Part shown: positions 37,756 to 46,934 of the stretch, piece by piece
Numbering within the stretch: the first letter of the stretch is position 1
How the letters are laid out: every line of letters starts with the position of its first letter
IMG/VR virus record: IMGVR_UViG_3300025000_000096
Coordinates: 1-64,000 of that record
Reading direction: 5' to 3' (one strand)
DNA length: 64,000 nt
Source of the DNA: a virus
Translations under genes and position numbers: made by a program
Notes under the pieces: model-generated
The model's input: the letters and a program-made list of their open reading frames with translations, nothing else
What the model was told of the DNA's origin: nothing
Databases searched by the model: none

Positions 37756-40700
37756 TTACGAGAAAACTGCGTCCGAATTTACTGATGCTGCTGATCCACC
37801 AAAGTAAGCAACGGTCATACCAGCAATATTGAAAAGGATCGGTGTTAGGTTGTTGATTCGTTCTACGCCATCAATATATGCTTTACAACCACCAGCGGTA
37901 TACACAATCTTAATCTTATAGGTTGTTCCGGCAACAATAGCGCCTGTTGCGTTCCATGTGGCAGTTGTTTCTGACGCAGCGTTTGATCGAATACGCAGCC
38001 TAAGCGTATTGGCCGCAGACCACTCAAAGGAAAGATAGTTGTTTATCCCATCACTAAAGACAAAAATAGAGGCTGATGTTGACCCGAACTTTAACATATC
38101 TGCGGCATTGTGTCGTGGCGTGTAATTGAATTGAATAATCCCGCTATTAGCCTTTAGGTTTTTTAGAGGCATTGTCGTTGTATCTGCTCCATCGTTTCTG
38201 ATCCCCGTTCCCTCTGTGCTGTTTGCAAGAGAAGCGGGAGTGACGGTGAGAGAAACGGCATCGAGAGCGATGATATACATATCGTCTGTATACTGTGTTT
38301 GCGTTCTAGCAGCTTCGGCAAGTATGTTAAACTGCCTTCCTGTGTTTAATGCCCTTCCTACCCCACAAACATGACGCCAATAGCCACCAACAGATGATGT
38401 CCAGTTGGGTAGTGCTTTGTTTCGCTGGATATGCCCATGAAAAGAGGCATTATAGAACCCAAATTTTACGGTTGGCCCGGATAGTATATTTGCCCACCAA
38501 CCTATTCCAAGATAGCCGATAGGATTTCCTGTTGTCTGATAAATGTAATCGGATACAAACCCACTTGTAGCCAAGAGGGATGAGCCTGTTGAGTGGGTAA
38601 TCGTTGTTTCTTGTGCCAGATCACCAGCGTCAGCATTATCGTTTGTCCAACCAGAAGGTATCCAGGGATTGCCAGCCCCGACTGTGAGACTCGGATTATC
38701 GAGTAGATTAGTATACTGCTCTACCTGATGTACCCCAATTTCCCCACTCGCCGCCACGTTGCTGACGATCACGCTTACACTGACACAATCTGCCACAGTT
38801 CCATTTCGTGCAATCGTAGGCAGTTCATAGGATAGGAGCAGGTTGTTGGGATGGTTGTATTCGCTGATGAAAGTCACGCTGATGTTGTCAATGTCACCGA
38901 TGAAATCTGCATCACCAGCAAAATAGATCGTGGTATCCGTTGTGCATCTGAGATATTCTGTGTAAGTGCCATCTGCTGATCTTGCAGTTCCGCTTGCGCT
39001 ACTGCCCACTTTCGGAGTAAGTGTACCGGCAGAATACCCACTGATCGTGTAAACCAGCTTGTACAGCTTAGTTATAACAAGCCCACCTACAAGCTGATTT
39101 GCGATTGCTTGCGAGAGATTGCTTACTGCTGCTTGTGACCCATCACAGTGAGCTACACCGGCTGCTATTGACCAGCCTGTTCCTTTTACCCACAACGTAT
39201 CACCAGCGGCAAAGTCACCGTTTGCGACAATCTCTTTTGACCAATCCCCATCCAAATGGGTAATCTCTGCCCCATTCGTCTCATCGTAAATCGTTAGACG
39301 AGGTTGTGCAAGTCTGTCAACGCCAGCAAAGGCAAGAGCACGAGTGACGTAATTCGCACCCGCTGATAATCCTACGTATGTTTGCTGGATGCCCTCATTT
39401 GCTGCATCCGATCCAAAGTCCTGGCCCCAGTTGAACAGCCGAGCACCCGGAGCATCGGTTTCGAGTGACGGTGTGTTGTTCCATGTGCCAGCCGAAAGAG
39501 TTCCGTGATTACCCAAACCGGATTGGTCGGTTGTTGTGGTTCCGTATCCTTCATTACTGTTGCAAAGAAGAAGGGTGTTTGCGTCTGTAGCTGGTGGTGT
39601 AAATCTATCGTTCGGAGTAAAGGCGGCAGTATAGCGGATTGTGTTGGAAATTCGCACCCAACCCAAATCACCAGCCCGACCATAGGCATTGTTGTTATTG
39701 ACGCTTCTGGCTGCGTCACTATCATACACGCCACCAAATATATTGCTATTCCGTGAAACTCCATTGACATACAGAATAAATTGTTTTGTAGCGAAATTGT
39801 ATGTGAAACAGACGTGATTCCATTTTCCAAAGCGTTCAGTGGTTGATTCGTTGAGTAAACTTACACCATCAACATATAGGTACACCGTACCCCTACTTAT
39901 GCTGTAAAGACCCCAACCACTCTCGCCACCAGGAATATGGCCCTTTGACAAAATTGTTCTTGTGGCAGTAGCCAGATCTAAGTTACACCAAAGCTCTACG
40001 GTAAAATCTGTAGTCAATGGCAGGTCATCAAGTGAGGCCGCACTTCCAAAGCTAACATTGTCGTTTATACTCACGGGCACAATCGGTGTCCCATACGGAT
40101 ACCATTGCGGTTCCCAGGTTCCGTTGGTTATTGTGCCATTCGCCGCTGCACCTATCGTGCCCACATTGGTAACTGTTACCCCGGTTCCTTCTGACATACT
40201 CCACTGACCGAGCGTGTTTGCGTCAGGTGCGGGTGGGGTACGAGAGGGGAGGAAATTGGCGGAGTAGCGGACAACGTTGGAGATGCGTGTCCAGCCGACT
40301 GTGCCGTTCATGTAATATCCGAACCCAAAACCTAGATTTAAGGTGTACGGAACATCGGAAACAACCGCTCCGATTGCTGCCCCCGATGTGCTTACTAGAA
40401 CACCATCAACATACAAGCGAACTTTTCTATCGCCATCATCATCAAATGTGAAACAGAAATTGTGGAACTTCCCATCTGTGAAACCAGACGCAGTGGCCAT
40501 GGCGTCTCCAGATACCGTCCCAATCCTGGCCCTCATTGATCCGTTATCTGTATATAATTCCCACCCCCCGACCCCAGGATTTCCTTTAGCCACCAATGGA
40601 TGATAGGAAGTGCTACTATTTATTTTAGCCCAAGTCTCAACCGTAAAAGCGTTGTCGTGTAAATTCTGAACACCAGCATCGTTTCCACAACCGATATAGT

Positions 40701-41598
40701 CACCGCTACCGTCGAAAGCCACTCCCCACTGATTACCGTAGTAACCATTGGCGAGCCAGCCGTCTTTGACAACACTTGACAGATGTGGGTGTGAATGCCC
40801 CTCACCTGTACCCGTAACCAAAGCCCCCGCTGTTTGATTAGTGGGTAAGTTGAAACTCTCTCCCCAACTACCGAGAATTTCAGTGATATCATTACCACTT
40901 CCTGAATTGTGCTTTAGATTGACAACATCCCCGTTGCCTAAATCTGCTCCATACCTTCCATCAAAATGCACACCTTCTCTGCTGATGTGTAGACCGATGA
41001 TTTCCCCGCTGTTTACCAGCGTTCCATCGGTGTTACAACCCACATAGATTGCTGCGTTCGGAGCGGCTACAGTTGGGCGAGTGCTGATACCAAAAGTGTG
41101 TACATCATTGATCGACACCCTTGCGTAATTCGTACCATCTATGGGATTTTTAGTATCCCACGCAAAGACCAGAGTAACCATCGTTCCAGCGGTCAATGCG
41201 CTGGCAACGGTCATTGTCTGCCCGCCAACCGTAAAGCTGTACCGTGAGTTTGCATAGTCGTAAGCGATTGTGACTACACCGGCATGTAGAATGTACGCAA
41301 ATAGTGTAGCAATCGCCCCACTGGAAGAATATTCCGGTATCCAGAATAGACTTACATCCCCCTGATACGGGTCAAAGTTTGCGTACCAGTAATCCTTGAC
41401 CTGCGTTCCGCGACTGAAAGAGAGAACGTCACCAACATAAGCACCAGGACGACTTTGCACAATCGGAGCCGTTGCAAATGGCCCGGCGCTAGTTGCCCGT
41501 TTCGCCAGCGAGGGCGTGAAGGTGGCAAGAGCAGGGTCAAACCTGAATATTTTCTGTGCAGATGCAAGAAGTTTCTTTATAAGTGTCATAGCTGGCAT
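37756..41598 (-). CDS. giant LamG-domain surface protein
   Basis: 1,280 aa. At least three concanavalin/LamG-like jelly-rolls can be seen: about residues 300-450 (FTVETWAKI...RLYVDG), 530-690 (FTVELWCNL...LYVNG) and 1,180-1,280 (IQFNYTP...KAYIDG). Between them are carbohydrate-binding-like beta regions. Likely binds glycans on the host surface. The gene is AT-richer and uses different codons from its neighbours, suggesting later acquisition. Confidence 0.72.
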   Translation of the reverse strand: MPAMTLIKKLLASAQKIFRFDPALATFTPSLAKRATSAGPFATAPIVQSRPGAYVGDVLSFSRGTQVKDYWYANFDPYQGDVSLFWIPEYSSSGAIATLFAYILHAGVVTIAYDYANSRYSFTVGGQTMTVASALTAGTMVTLVFAWDTKNPIDGTNYARVSINDVHTFGISTRPTVAAPNAAIYVGCNTDGTLVNSGEIIGLHISREGVHFDGRYGADLGNGDVVNLKHNSGSGNDITEILGSWGESFNLPTNQTAGALVTGTGEGHSHPHLSSVVKDGWLANGYYGNQWGVAFDGSGDYIGCGNDAGVQNLHDNAFTVETWAKINSSTSYHPLVAKGNPGVGGWELYTDNGSMRARIGTVSGDAMATASGFTDGKFHNFCFTFDDDGDRKVRLYVDGVLVSTSGAAIGAVVSDVPYTLNLGFGFGYYMNGTVGWTRISNVVRYSANFLPSRTPPAPDANTLGQWSMSEGTGVTVTNVGTIGAAANGTITNGTWEPQWYPYGTPIVPVSINDNVSFGSAASLDDLPLTTDFTVELWCNLDLATATRTILSKGHIPGGESGWGLYSISRGTVYLYVDGVSLLNESTTERFGKWNHVCFTYNFATKQFILYVNGVSRNSNIFGGVYDSDAARSVNNNNAYGRAGDLGWVRISNTIRYTAAFTPNDRFTPPATDANTLLLCNSNEGYGTTTTDQSGLGNHGTLSAGTWNNTPSLETDAPGARLFNWGQDFGSDAANEGIQQTYVGLSAGANYVTRALAFAGVDRLAQPRLTIYDETNGAEITHLDGDWSKEIVANGDFAAGDTLWVKGTGWSIAAGVAHCDGSQAAVSNLSQAIANQLVGGLVITKLYKLVYTISGYSAGTLTPKVGSSASGTARSADGTYTEYLRCTTDTTIYFAGDADFIGDIDNISVTFISEYNHPNNLLLSYELPTIARNGTVADCVSVSVIVSNVAASGEIGVHQVEQYTNLLDNPSLTVGAGNPWIPSGWTNDNADAGDLAQETTITHSTGSSLLATSGFVSDYIYQTTGNPIGYLGIGWWANILSGPTVKFGFYNASFHGHIQRNKALPNWTSSVGGYWRHVCGVGRALNTGRQFNILAEAARTQTQYTDDMYIIALDAVSLTVTPASLANSTEGTGIRNDGADTTTMPLKNLKANSGIIQFNYTPRHNAADMLKFGSTSASIFVFSDGINNYLSFEWSAANTLRLRIRSNAASETTATWNATGAIVAGTTYKIKIVYTAGGCKAYIDGVERINNLTPILFNIAGMTVAYFGGSAASVNSDAVFS

Positions 41599-41841
41599 TT
41601 ATGCTCCGCTAAAAAGGTAATCGTAGATTACTTTTCCAAGTGTGGTTGTGTACGCAGGAACTGCTATCCCCAGCAGTTGTACAACCGGGGTTTTAGCCAT
41701 CCGTGGTTGGGATGTGGGGGGCTCTTCTAAGCCTGGTACTGGGATCTTTAGTGGTACGATCAGAACCTCTAACGAGCTCCCTGATAGAGCTGCTTTTCTA
41801 GGCTGTGTAAGAACTGTACGCAAAGCAGCTGGGCTTGGCAT
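41599..41841 (-). CDS. protein, 80 aa, unknown
   Basis: Proline-rich, basic N-terminus and a hydrophobic C-terminal stretch ending YLFSGA. Fits exactly between two fibre genes with a few bases of spacing. No family recognised. Confidence 0.5.
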   Translation of the reverse strand: MPSPAALRTVLTQPRKAALSGSSLEVLIVPLKIPVPGLEEPPTSQPRMAKTPVVQLLGIAVPAYTTTLGKVIYDYLFSGA

Positions 41842-41845
41842 CTGG

Positions 41846-42571
41846 CTAGTCCTGGAGAATATTGAGGCGGATTGTTACATCCCCTGTTGCATACGTTGGA
41901 GCACCTCGTGTGACAATACACCCATAGATGTTAGCGCTACCAACAGCCTTGAATCCAATCCCCAAATTAGAGGCCATGGATACGGAGTTTGCAGCAGAGG
42001 CGTAGTAGGTGTCAAAGTTTATGATGCCGATCAGGGTTGCTGCATGTGCATCTGATAGGGTCCATGCCGCATTGTCGGCTGGTGGGGTAACTGCCGTGTC
42101 GAACAACCAAAGCTCACACGTCTTCGACTGGAGTGCAAAGTCAATTAACTCAGCCGACACGATCAGCCCAGTACCACCCGAGAGCCGAACAGCGTCTGTG
42201 AAGACCGCTGCTACACCGTTAGCGCCTACATAATCCCCCGCAATATAGGCACCGGCAGTTGGGAGCGCCGGAGTAACCTGCACAGTGGCAAGTTTACCCC
42301 CAACCTCCCCTATGTGTAACTCGCTTGCAGGCACGTTAGCAGTCACTGCTCCATCAACAGTAATTACCCCGCCGCCATCATCAATGGACAGGGTGCTACC
42401 ATTGTCGTCTACTGAGATGGCCGCCCCACCATCATCGACTGACAAAGTGGCGCCGTTGTCATCAACACTGACAGGCTCTGTAACACCCACCGTACCAGAA
42501 GTCTTCAGGGTCTTGGTTGCGGGATCGTAGGCGTTAATAATGGCTTCATTTGCAGTAATATTGTCGGTCAT
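41846..42571 (-). CDS. fibre-like protein with D-D-N/G-G repeats
   Basis: 241 aa. After a short head comes four to five tandem repeats of about nine residues of the form SVDDNGxTL/SVDDGGxxI (residues about 33-75), likely a small beta-solenoid or fibre shaft, then a beta-rich domain. First gene of the leftward cassette, reading from the divergent region at 42572-42681. Confidence 0.65.
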   Translation of the reverse strand: MTDNITANEAIINAYDPATKTLKTSGTVGVTEPVSVDDNGATLSVDDGGAAISVDDNGSTLSIDDGGGVITVDGAVTANVPASELHIGEVGGKLATVQVTPALPTAGAYIAGDYVGANGVAAVFTDAVRLSGGTGLIVSAELIDFALQSKTCELWLFDTAVTPPADNAAWTLSDAHAATLIGIINFDTYYASAANSVSMASNLGIGFKAVGSANIYGCIVTRGAPTYATGDVTIRLNILQD

Positions 42572-42629
42572 TTATCATCTCCAAGATGTTTTAGTGTTCT
42601 ATTTGTGGGCACTTTTCTGCCTCTTATCC

Positions 42630-42636
42630 CTACAAT
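42630..42636 (-). promoter_or_regulatory. ATTGTAG motif (minus strand)
   Basis: Copy oriented toward the leftward fibre cassette, about 60 nt before its first gene. Forms a divergent pair with the motif at 42659. Confidence 0.55.
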
Positions 42637-42658
42637 TGATACACTTCTAACTTACTTA

Positions 42659-42665
42659 ATTGTAG
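42659..42665 (+). promoter_or_regulatory. ATTGTAG motif
   Basis: Copy oriented toward the head genes, 17 nt before the TTG start at 42682. Confidence 0.55.
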
Positions 42666-42681
42666 TCAGTGAGGTGATCAT

Positions 42682-42939
42682 TTGACTATTATTACTATTC
42701 GAAGCGGTTTGTCTTTTGCGAGAAGCCCTGACATGTTCCACTTCCTTTCTGATGAGGAGCTTCAGCTTCTTTATACCACATGGGATAAACATGTTTGGGA
42801 TTGCGACACCCTCAGTGGCGGGACGAAGAGCATTACCTGCCAGCATGTTTTGGACGTGGGTAAGGAAAAGCTCGTAAAGGCGTTTGGTAAGAAACTTGCC
42901 GTTCGCTTGTTGGAGATTGCTGAGAGGGAAAATGTCTAA
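42682..42939 (+). CDS. protein, 85 aa, unknown
   Basis: TTG start after an excellent GAGGTGATC site. Acidic and helical, with two Cys. First gene of the rightward head operon; may be a small head-assembly factor. Overlaps the protease gene. Confidence 0.7.
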   Translation: MTIITIRSGLSFARSPDMFHFLSDEELQLLYTTWDKHVWDCDTLSGGTKSITCQHVLDVGKEKLVKAFGKKLAVRLLEIAERENV

Positions 42940-44056
42940 GCAAGTAACGCTGAGCAAGGTATACGGTGTGCCCGTTGAGAAGGTTGCTATGGCTCCAGAA
43001 GGCGGATCTGTAGTAATGCGTGGGTTCTTTACATCAGACGCAGTTGATATGACGGGCGACACCATCACAAGATCTGCCACAAAGAAAGCTATTGGAACAT
43101 ACCGTCGATGGGCGAATTTGCGCCTTATGCACCAGCCTATGCCCGTTGGAAAGGTCCTCCGTATTGGGGAGGAGGACGGCCTAGCTTGGAATGAGCTTGA
43201 GCTGGAAGTTATAGACCCGCAAGCCATTTTCATGGTAGAAAGAGGGCTAGTTACCGCCCTTTCTGTTGGCATCCTCGTAAACATGGATGCTGTAGAGATC
43301 AACAAAGACACTGGTGGCTTTATCATCAATGACTACCTCATGGCTGAGATCAGCCTGGTGGACCACCCAGCAAACTATGATGCTGCTCTTTCCTATGGGA
43401 AGGGCTCCAGCATAGAACTAGACCCAGTTATCCGTGCTCGCCTTGCACATGAAGGCAAAATAGCACTTAAAAGTATTTTTGCAATTACCGAGGAGAAAAC
43501 CATGCCTGATACCGAAATCACTCCTCTTGAAGAAGCCACCCCTGCTCAGGCAGAGTTGCCAATCGAGAAGGACCTGCCCGTAGAAGAGCCCGTTGCAGAA
43601 GACGTTCCTGACACAGTTGTTGCAGAGGCTGATTCCCAGGCCTCAGAAGCACTTGTGCACATTGACACCTCTGCATTTGAAAAAGCTATTGAAGCTCGAA
43701 TGGTTGAGTTCATAAAAGAAATCAGCGACAAGATTGAGAAAGCCATTGCCCCGCCAGCAGTAGAAGAAGCCCCATCAGCAGTAGAAGAAGCCCCATCAGC
43801 AGATGAGGCAGAATTGAGATTGAAGAACATTGAGGACAGATTAACTGCCGCTCTTGCAGAGAACGAAAAACTGGTAGCCCAGAATGACGAACTCACCAAG
43901 CGCCTGCAGGAACCTGCCGAACGAACCAACGAGATTACCTCGGTAGATTTGCCGAGTGAATCAGCAGAAACAGAAGAAGCCGGACCTTTGAAGAAGGCGC
44001 TGAATGCGTACTTTAACAGCGGTCAGCCAAACGTTATCATTCAAGCGAGGAAATAA
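42932..44056 (+). CDS. prohead protease fused to scaffold
   Basis: 374 aa. N-terminal serine protease of the phage assembly (herpesvirus-like) type: H67 in LRLMHQPMPVGKVL and S111 in TALSVGI, followed by LVDHPAN near residue 150. The C-terminal part is acidic with a long coiled coil, a scaffold-like tail; a 21-bp tandem repeat encodes AVEEAPS twice near residue 275. ATG at 42932 overlaps the preceding gene. Matures the capsid by cleaving scaffold and capsid delta regions. Confidence 0.85.
   Translation: MSKQVTLSKVYGVPVEKVAMAPEGGSVVMRGFFTSDAVDMTGDTITRSATKKAIGTYRRWANLRLMHQPMPVGKVLRIGEEDGLAWNELELEVIDPQAIFMVERGLVTALSVGILVNMDAVEINKDTGGFIINDYLMAEISLVDHPANYDAALSYGKGSSIELDPVIRARLAHEGKIALKSIFAITEEKTMPDTEITPLEEATPAQAELPIEKDLPVEEPVAEDVPDTVVAEADSQASEALVHIDTSAFEKAIEARMVEFIKEISDKIEKAIAPPAVEEAPSAVEEAPSADEAELRLKNIEDRLTAALAENEKLVAQNDELTKRLQEPAERTNEITSVDLPSESAETEEAGPLKKALNAYFNSGQPNVIIQARK
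43502..44056 (+). CDS. internal in-frame scaffold protein
   Basis: 184 aa. A perfect GAGGAG site lies 7 nt before the in-frame ATG at 43502, exactly where the protease domain ends. The product would be the acidic, coiled-coil scaffold alone, as in lambda (Nu3 nested within C). Seen: ribosome site, spacing, domain break. Inferred: independent expression. Confidence 0.6.
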   Translation: MPDTEITPLEEATPAQAELPIEKDLPVEEPVAEDVPDTVVAEADSQASEALVHIDTSAFEKAIEARMVEFIKEISDKIEKAIAPPAVEEAPSAVEEAPSADEAELRLKNIEDRLTAALAENEKLVAQNDELTKRLQEPAERTNEITSVDLPSESAETEEAGPLKKALNAYFNSGQPNVIIQARK

Positions 44057-44059
44057 CAC

Positions 44060-45412
44060 ATGATTGACACTACAAAACTGACGAGTGCCCTCCAGAAGCA
44101 TTTCGGCGCCAACCTACAGAAGGCTTTGACAACCACCGGCGACGGTGCTGCTCTTTTGCCCTATGATCTGGACTCCGTCCTGCACGAAGAGCTCTTGAAG
44201 AATCAGCCATTGGCTGTTCTTATGAACATTGCACCGGCTGGTGGGAAGACCCATGAGTATCGTGTGCGCAGCAGCCATCCGCAGGCTTGGTACGAGGGTG
44301 AAACAACCCCAGCCAACAACAAGAACTCAGTGTACGCTGCAAAGACCGTTGCTATGAAGATCCAGCGCATCTGGGGTCAGGTTTCTGGCTTTGCACAGGC
44401 AGCCGATGCCCGCTTCATCAATGCCCTTATGACCGAGCTCGAAGGCTCTGTTGAGGGTATGGGCAACGTTCTTGAGTTCGGCACTATGTGGGGCGCTTCG
44501 AATGACATCACCTTTACCGGCGATGCGTATCAGTACTCCGGCATTATCAGCCGATTGTTCAAGTACGCTCCTGAGAACGTTGTAGACGCTGGCGGTGACA
44601 AGATCACCCTGGACGACTTCGACGTTGCGATTTCCCGCTCTGCCAGCTTCCGAGGCGTCAGGAATGACCCCAAGTTGTGGCTGATGGGCACTCGTATGCG
44701 CCAGGTGTGCGACGGTCTTCAGACCAAGGTTCAGATCCCTCTGACTTCTGCCGTATTGGCCGATGGCAAGATCACGATGAATGCCTACGCAAACATCCCG
44801 ATCTACGAAACCGACTACATTGTGCCTGCTGACACTTCAAGCTCTCCTGCCGATGGTGCAGCTGCTACTGGTGGTGTTGGTGGTACCCTGACTCAAGGTA
44901 CACAGTACTTCTACAAGATCTCCTCTGTCACTATGCAGGGCGAGCAGATCTCAAGTGCTCAGTTCGATGGCACAACTGGTGGCGCCGACCACACAATTAA
45001 CCTGACCTGGACTGCCGATCCTTCGGCTCTTCTGTACTACATCTTCCGTGGAACTGTCACCGGCCAGACCAAGCTGATTGACATCATCCCAGCGCTGACC
45101 TACGACTCAGCCGGAACGGTAAACGGAACAGTTGCTTCTTACGCCGACACCGGCGCAAAGACGGCGATCACCCAGGTCAAGCCTCTGTTGACCGGCGAGC
45201 AGAACATCCTGCTTGTGAACACCAGCGCTTCTCGTGGCTACAACCACTTGGGCCTGATTGACGACATGGGCAGCCCAATTGATCAGCTGTTCAAGTATGT
45301 GGAGCTCGCGAGGGTTAAGGATACTTACGATTACCTCCTTAAGGGTTACTTAAGTGGTAAATTGGTCTATCCAAATTTAGTTGCGCTAGTCCGAAATTGC
45401 AAATTGTCGTGA
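44060..45412 (+). CDS. major capsid protein with inserted beta domain
   Basis: 450 aa. HK97-fold by context and content: N-terminal helix region, then A-domain-like segments ending LLVNTSASRGYNHLG and YDYLLKGYLSGKLV. Residues about 250-367 form a Thr/Gly-rich beta insertion resembling an Ig/FN3-like domain (TLTQGTQYFYKISSVT...YYIFRG...SYADTGA), probably displayed on the capsid surface. The last 20 codons are AT-rich and unlike the rest. Lies directly after the protease/scaffold. Confidence 0.82.
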   Translation: MIDTTKLTSALQKHFGANLQKALTTTGDGAALLPYDLDSVLHEELLKNQPLAVLMNIAPAGGKTHEYRVRSSHPQAWYEGETTPANNKNSVYAAKTVAMKIQRIWGQVSGFAQAADARFINALMTELEGSVEGMGNVLEFGTMWGASNDITFTGDAYQYSGIISRLFKYAPENVVDAGGDKITLDDFDVAISRSASFRGVRNDPKLWLMGTRMRQVCDGLQTKVQIPLTSAVLADGKITMNAYANIPIYETDYIVPADTSSSPADGAAATGGVGGTLTQGTQYFYKISSVTMQGEQISSAQFDGTTGGADHTINLTWTADPSALLYYIFRGTVTGQTKLIDIIPALTYDSAGTVNGTVASYADTGAKTAITQVKPLLTGEQNILLVNTSASRGYNHLGLIDDMGSPIDQLFKYVELARVKDTYDYLLKGYLSGKLVYPNLVALVRNCKLS

Positions 45413-45469
45413 TAAACGGAAAACTAATCTTGTGTGATTAACTCACGCAAGTTCGACAGATAAACGATT

Positions 45470-45497
45470 GTAGGAGGTGGAGACATCTCCTACTTTT
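45470..45497 (+). terminator. terminator after the capsid gene
   Basis: 7-bp stem GTAGGAG/CTCCTAC followed by TTTTGTTTT. It overlaps an ATTGTAG copy (45467-45473), which may therefore be incidental. Confidence 0.8.
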
Positions 45498-45513
45498 GTT
45501 TTATGGAGGACGT

Positions 45514-46347
45514 ATGATTTTAGCTGAAGAGTCTGGGAAGTTGCTTGTCAGGTGCGACAACTGCGAAAAAGAGTGGTGGATTACAGAAAGTAGCAACACC
45601 GCAAAAAATAAGGGTGATGAGCACCATTGTTCGAGGGAATGTCGTCTGGCCAATAAGAAGAACGGCATAAGCCCCTGCGCCTGGTGTGGAACACCCGTTA
45701 AGCAGTACCTATCCGCCATCAAGCGGGGAAGGACTCCTTTCTGCTCTACGGAGTGTAGCAAAGCCCACCACGCAGCAAACAACACAACAGAGGTTACATG
45801 CTCTGTGTGTGGTAAGCCTTTTACCATTACAAACGCCCGGCTTAAGAATGAGCAGAAAACCCTCTGTTGCTCAATGTCTTGCTCGAACAAGGTGAGGGCC
45901 ATTTCTCGTAGGAAGGAAAAGGAGCGGGTTATCTGCCCTGTTTGCGGAGAGGGATTTGCATCTGACAGCCAGAACATTGGCCAGGAGTGCTGCTCAAGAA
46001 CCTGTGCTGCCATCAACAAAACGGGTAAGTACGCAGGGGACAAAAGTCATATGTGGAGGGGAGGGACTACTAGAGACACTGTTCTTCGGGCCTCCAAGAT
46101 CTACTGGAAGCGGATAGCGGATTCTATCCGGGAGATAAGGGGAAATGTGTGCGAGGTTTGTGGAAAGCCTGGTACAGGAAGAAAACTCCCTGTTCACCAC
46201 ATAATCCCGTGGCAAACTTCCCACGACGACTCTCCCGAGAACCTTCTCGTTGTTTGCTTAAGGTGCCACAAAACCCTGGACAATGTTTATGCCTATCAGG
46301 GCATTGCCCCTTTCAAAAGCTCCCACCCCTCCGTTACCGGATTGTAG
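45514..46347 (+). CDS. HNH endonuclease with zinc ribbons
   Basis: 277 aa. Three N-terminal Cys ribbons (CDNCEKEW, CAWCGTP, CSVCGKP and later CPVCGEG), then an HNH domain: CEVCGKPGTGRKLPVHHIIPWQ and LLVVCLRCHK. Inserted between the capsid and connector genes, a common niche for homing endonucleases. ATG at 45514 follows GGAGGA. Confidence 0.85.
   Translation: MILAEESGKLLVRCDNCEKEWWITESSNTAKNKGDEHHCSRECRLANKKNGISPCAWCGTPVKQYLSAIKRGRTPFCSTECSKAHHAANNTTEVTCSVCGKPFTITNARLKNEQKTLCCSMSCSNKVRAISRRKEKERVICPVCGEGFASDSQNIGQECCSRTCAAINKTGKYAGDKSHMWRGGTTRDTVLRASKIYWKRIADSIREIRGNVCEVCGKPGTGRKLPVHHIIPWQTSHDDSPENLLVVCLRCHKTLDNVYAYQGIAPFKSSHPSVTGL
46341..46347 (+). promoter_or_regulatory. ATTGTAG motif
   Basis: Copy at the end of the HNH gene (its TAG is the stop) and 18 nt before the connector gene at 46365. 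Confidence 0.45.
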
Positions 46348-46364
46348 ACTTTAGGAGATTTCCC

Positions 46365-46934
46365 ATGGCCTGGACCCTTTGCTCAAAACAAGACGTAATT
46401 TCTATCCACCCCGTACAAGCCGACTACCTCCAGGACTTCTGGAGCGATGCTGTCGAGAGCTTGATCAGGAAGCACGTAAATGCTCCAAATTTGGGAGTGC
46501 CCACCGTTGTCGTTGCTGAAAAGCATGACGGAGATGGCTCTCCTATTCTTGTTACCAACAACCCAAACATTATATCTGTTCAGGCCATTCGAGTGTCGGA
46601 CGTAGCATTGGTTTCCGGTGACTATGTCTCTTACGGCAGCCACATAGCCCTCATCTCGGGTGTGTTTCCTGCGGGTTTTGGAAACATTGCAATAGATTAC
46701 ACCCTGGGCTCTGCAACGGTTGACCCTCTTGTGCGCTTTACAGCGGCTACCATGGTTGTGGCAGTTGTGAACTATAAGCGTAGAATGGGCGCCGATGCCT
46801 CGATCAAGTGGGGAAATGCCAACGATGGGACAGAAATGGACAACAAGTCTGCCAACATCAACATAGGGCTGACCAGCCATATGAAGGTGATAATGACTCG
46901 TATGCTTCCAAGGGAGAAGATTCTCCTTGGCTAA
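46365..46934 (+). CDS. putative head-tail connector
   Basis: 189 aa. Opens MAWTLCSKQDV; mixed helical N-terminal and beta-rich C-terminal halves. TTTAGGAGA precedes ATG 46365, rejecting longer frames through the HNH gene. Position after the capsid and before a gp10-like gene fits an adaptor or connector protein. Assigned by context. Confidence 0.55.
   Translation: MAWTLCSKQDVISIHPVQADYLQDFWSDAVESLIRKHVNAPNLGVPTVVVAEKHDGDGSPILVTNNPNIISVQAIRVSDVALVSGDYVSYGSHIALISGVFPAGFGNIAIDYTLGSATVDPLVRFTAATMVVAVVNYKRRMGADASIKWGNANDGTEMDNKSANINIGLTSHMKVIMTRMLPREKILLG

Noticed and set aside
45380-46364. Group I intron in the capsid gene carrying the HNH gene
   Set aside because: The capsid reading frame ends naturally, no second exon follows, and the conserved group I core could not be traced.
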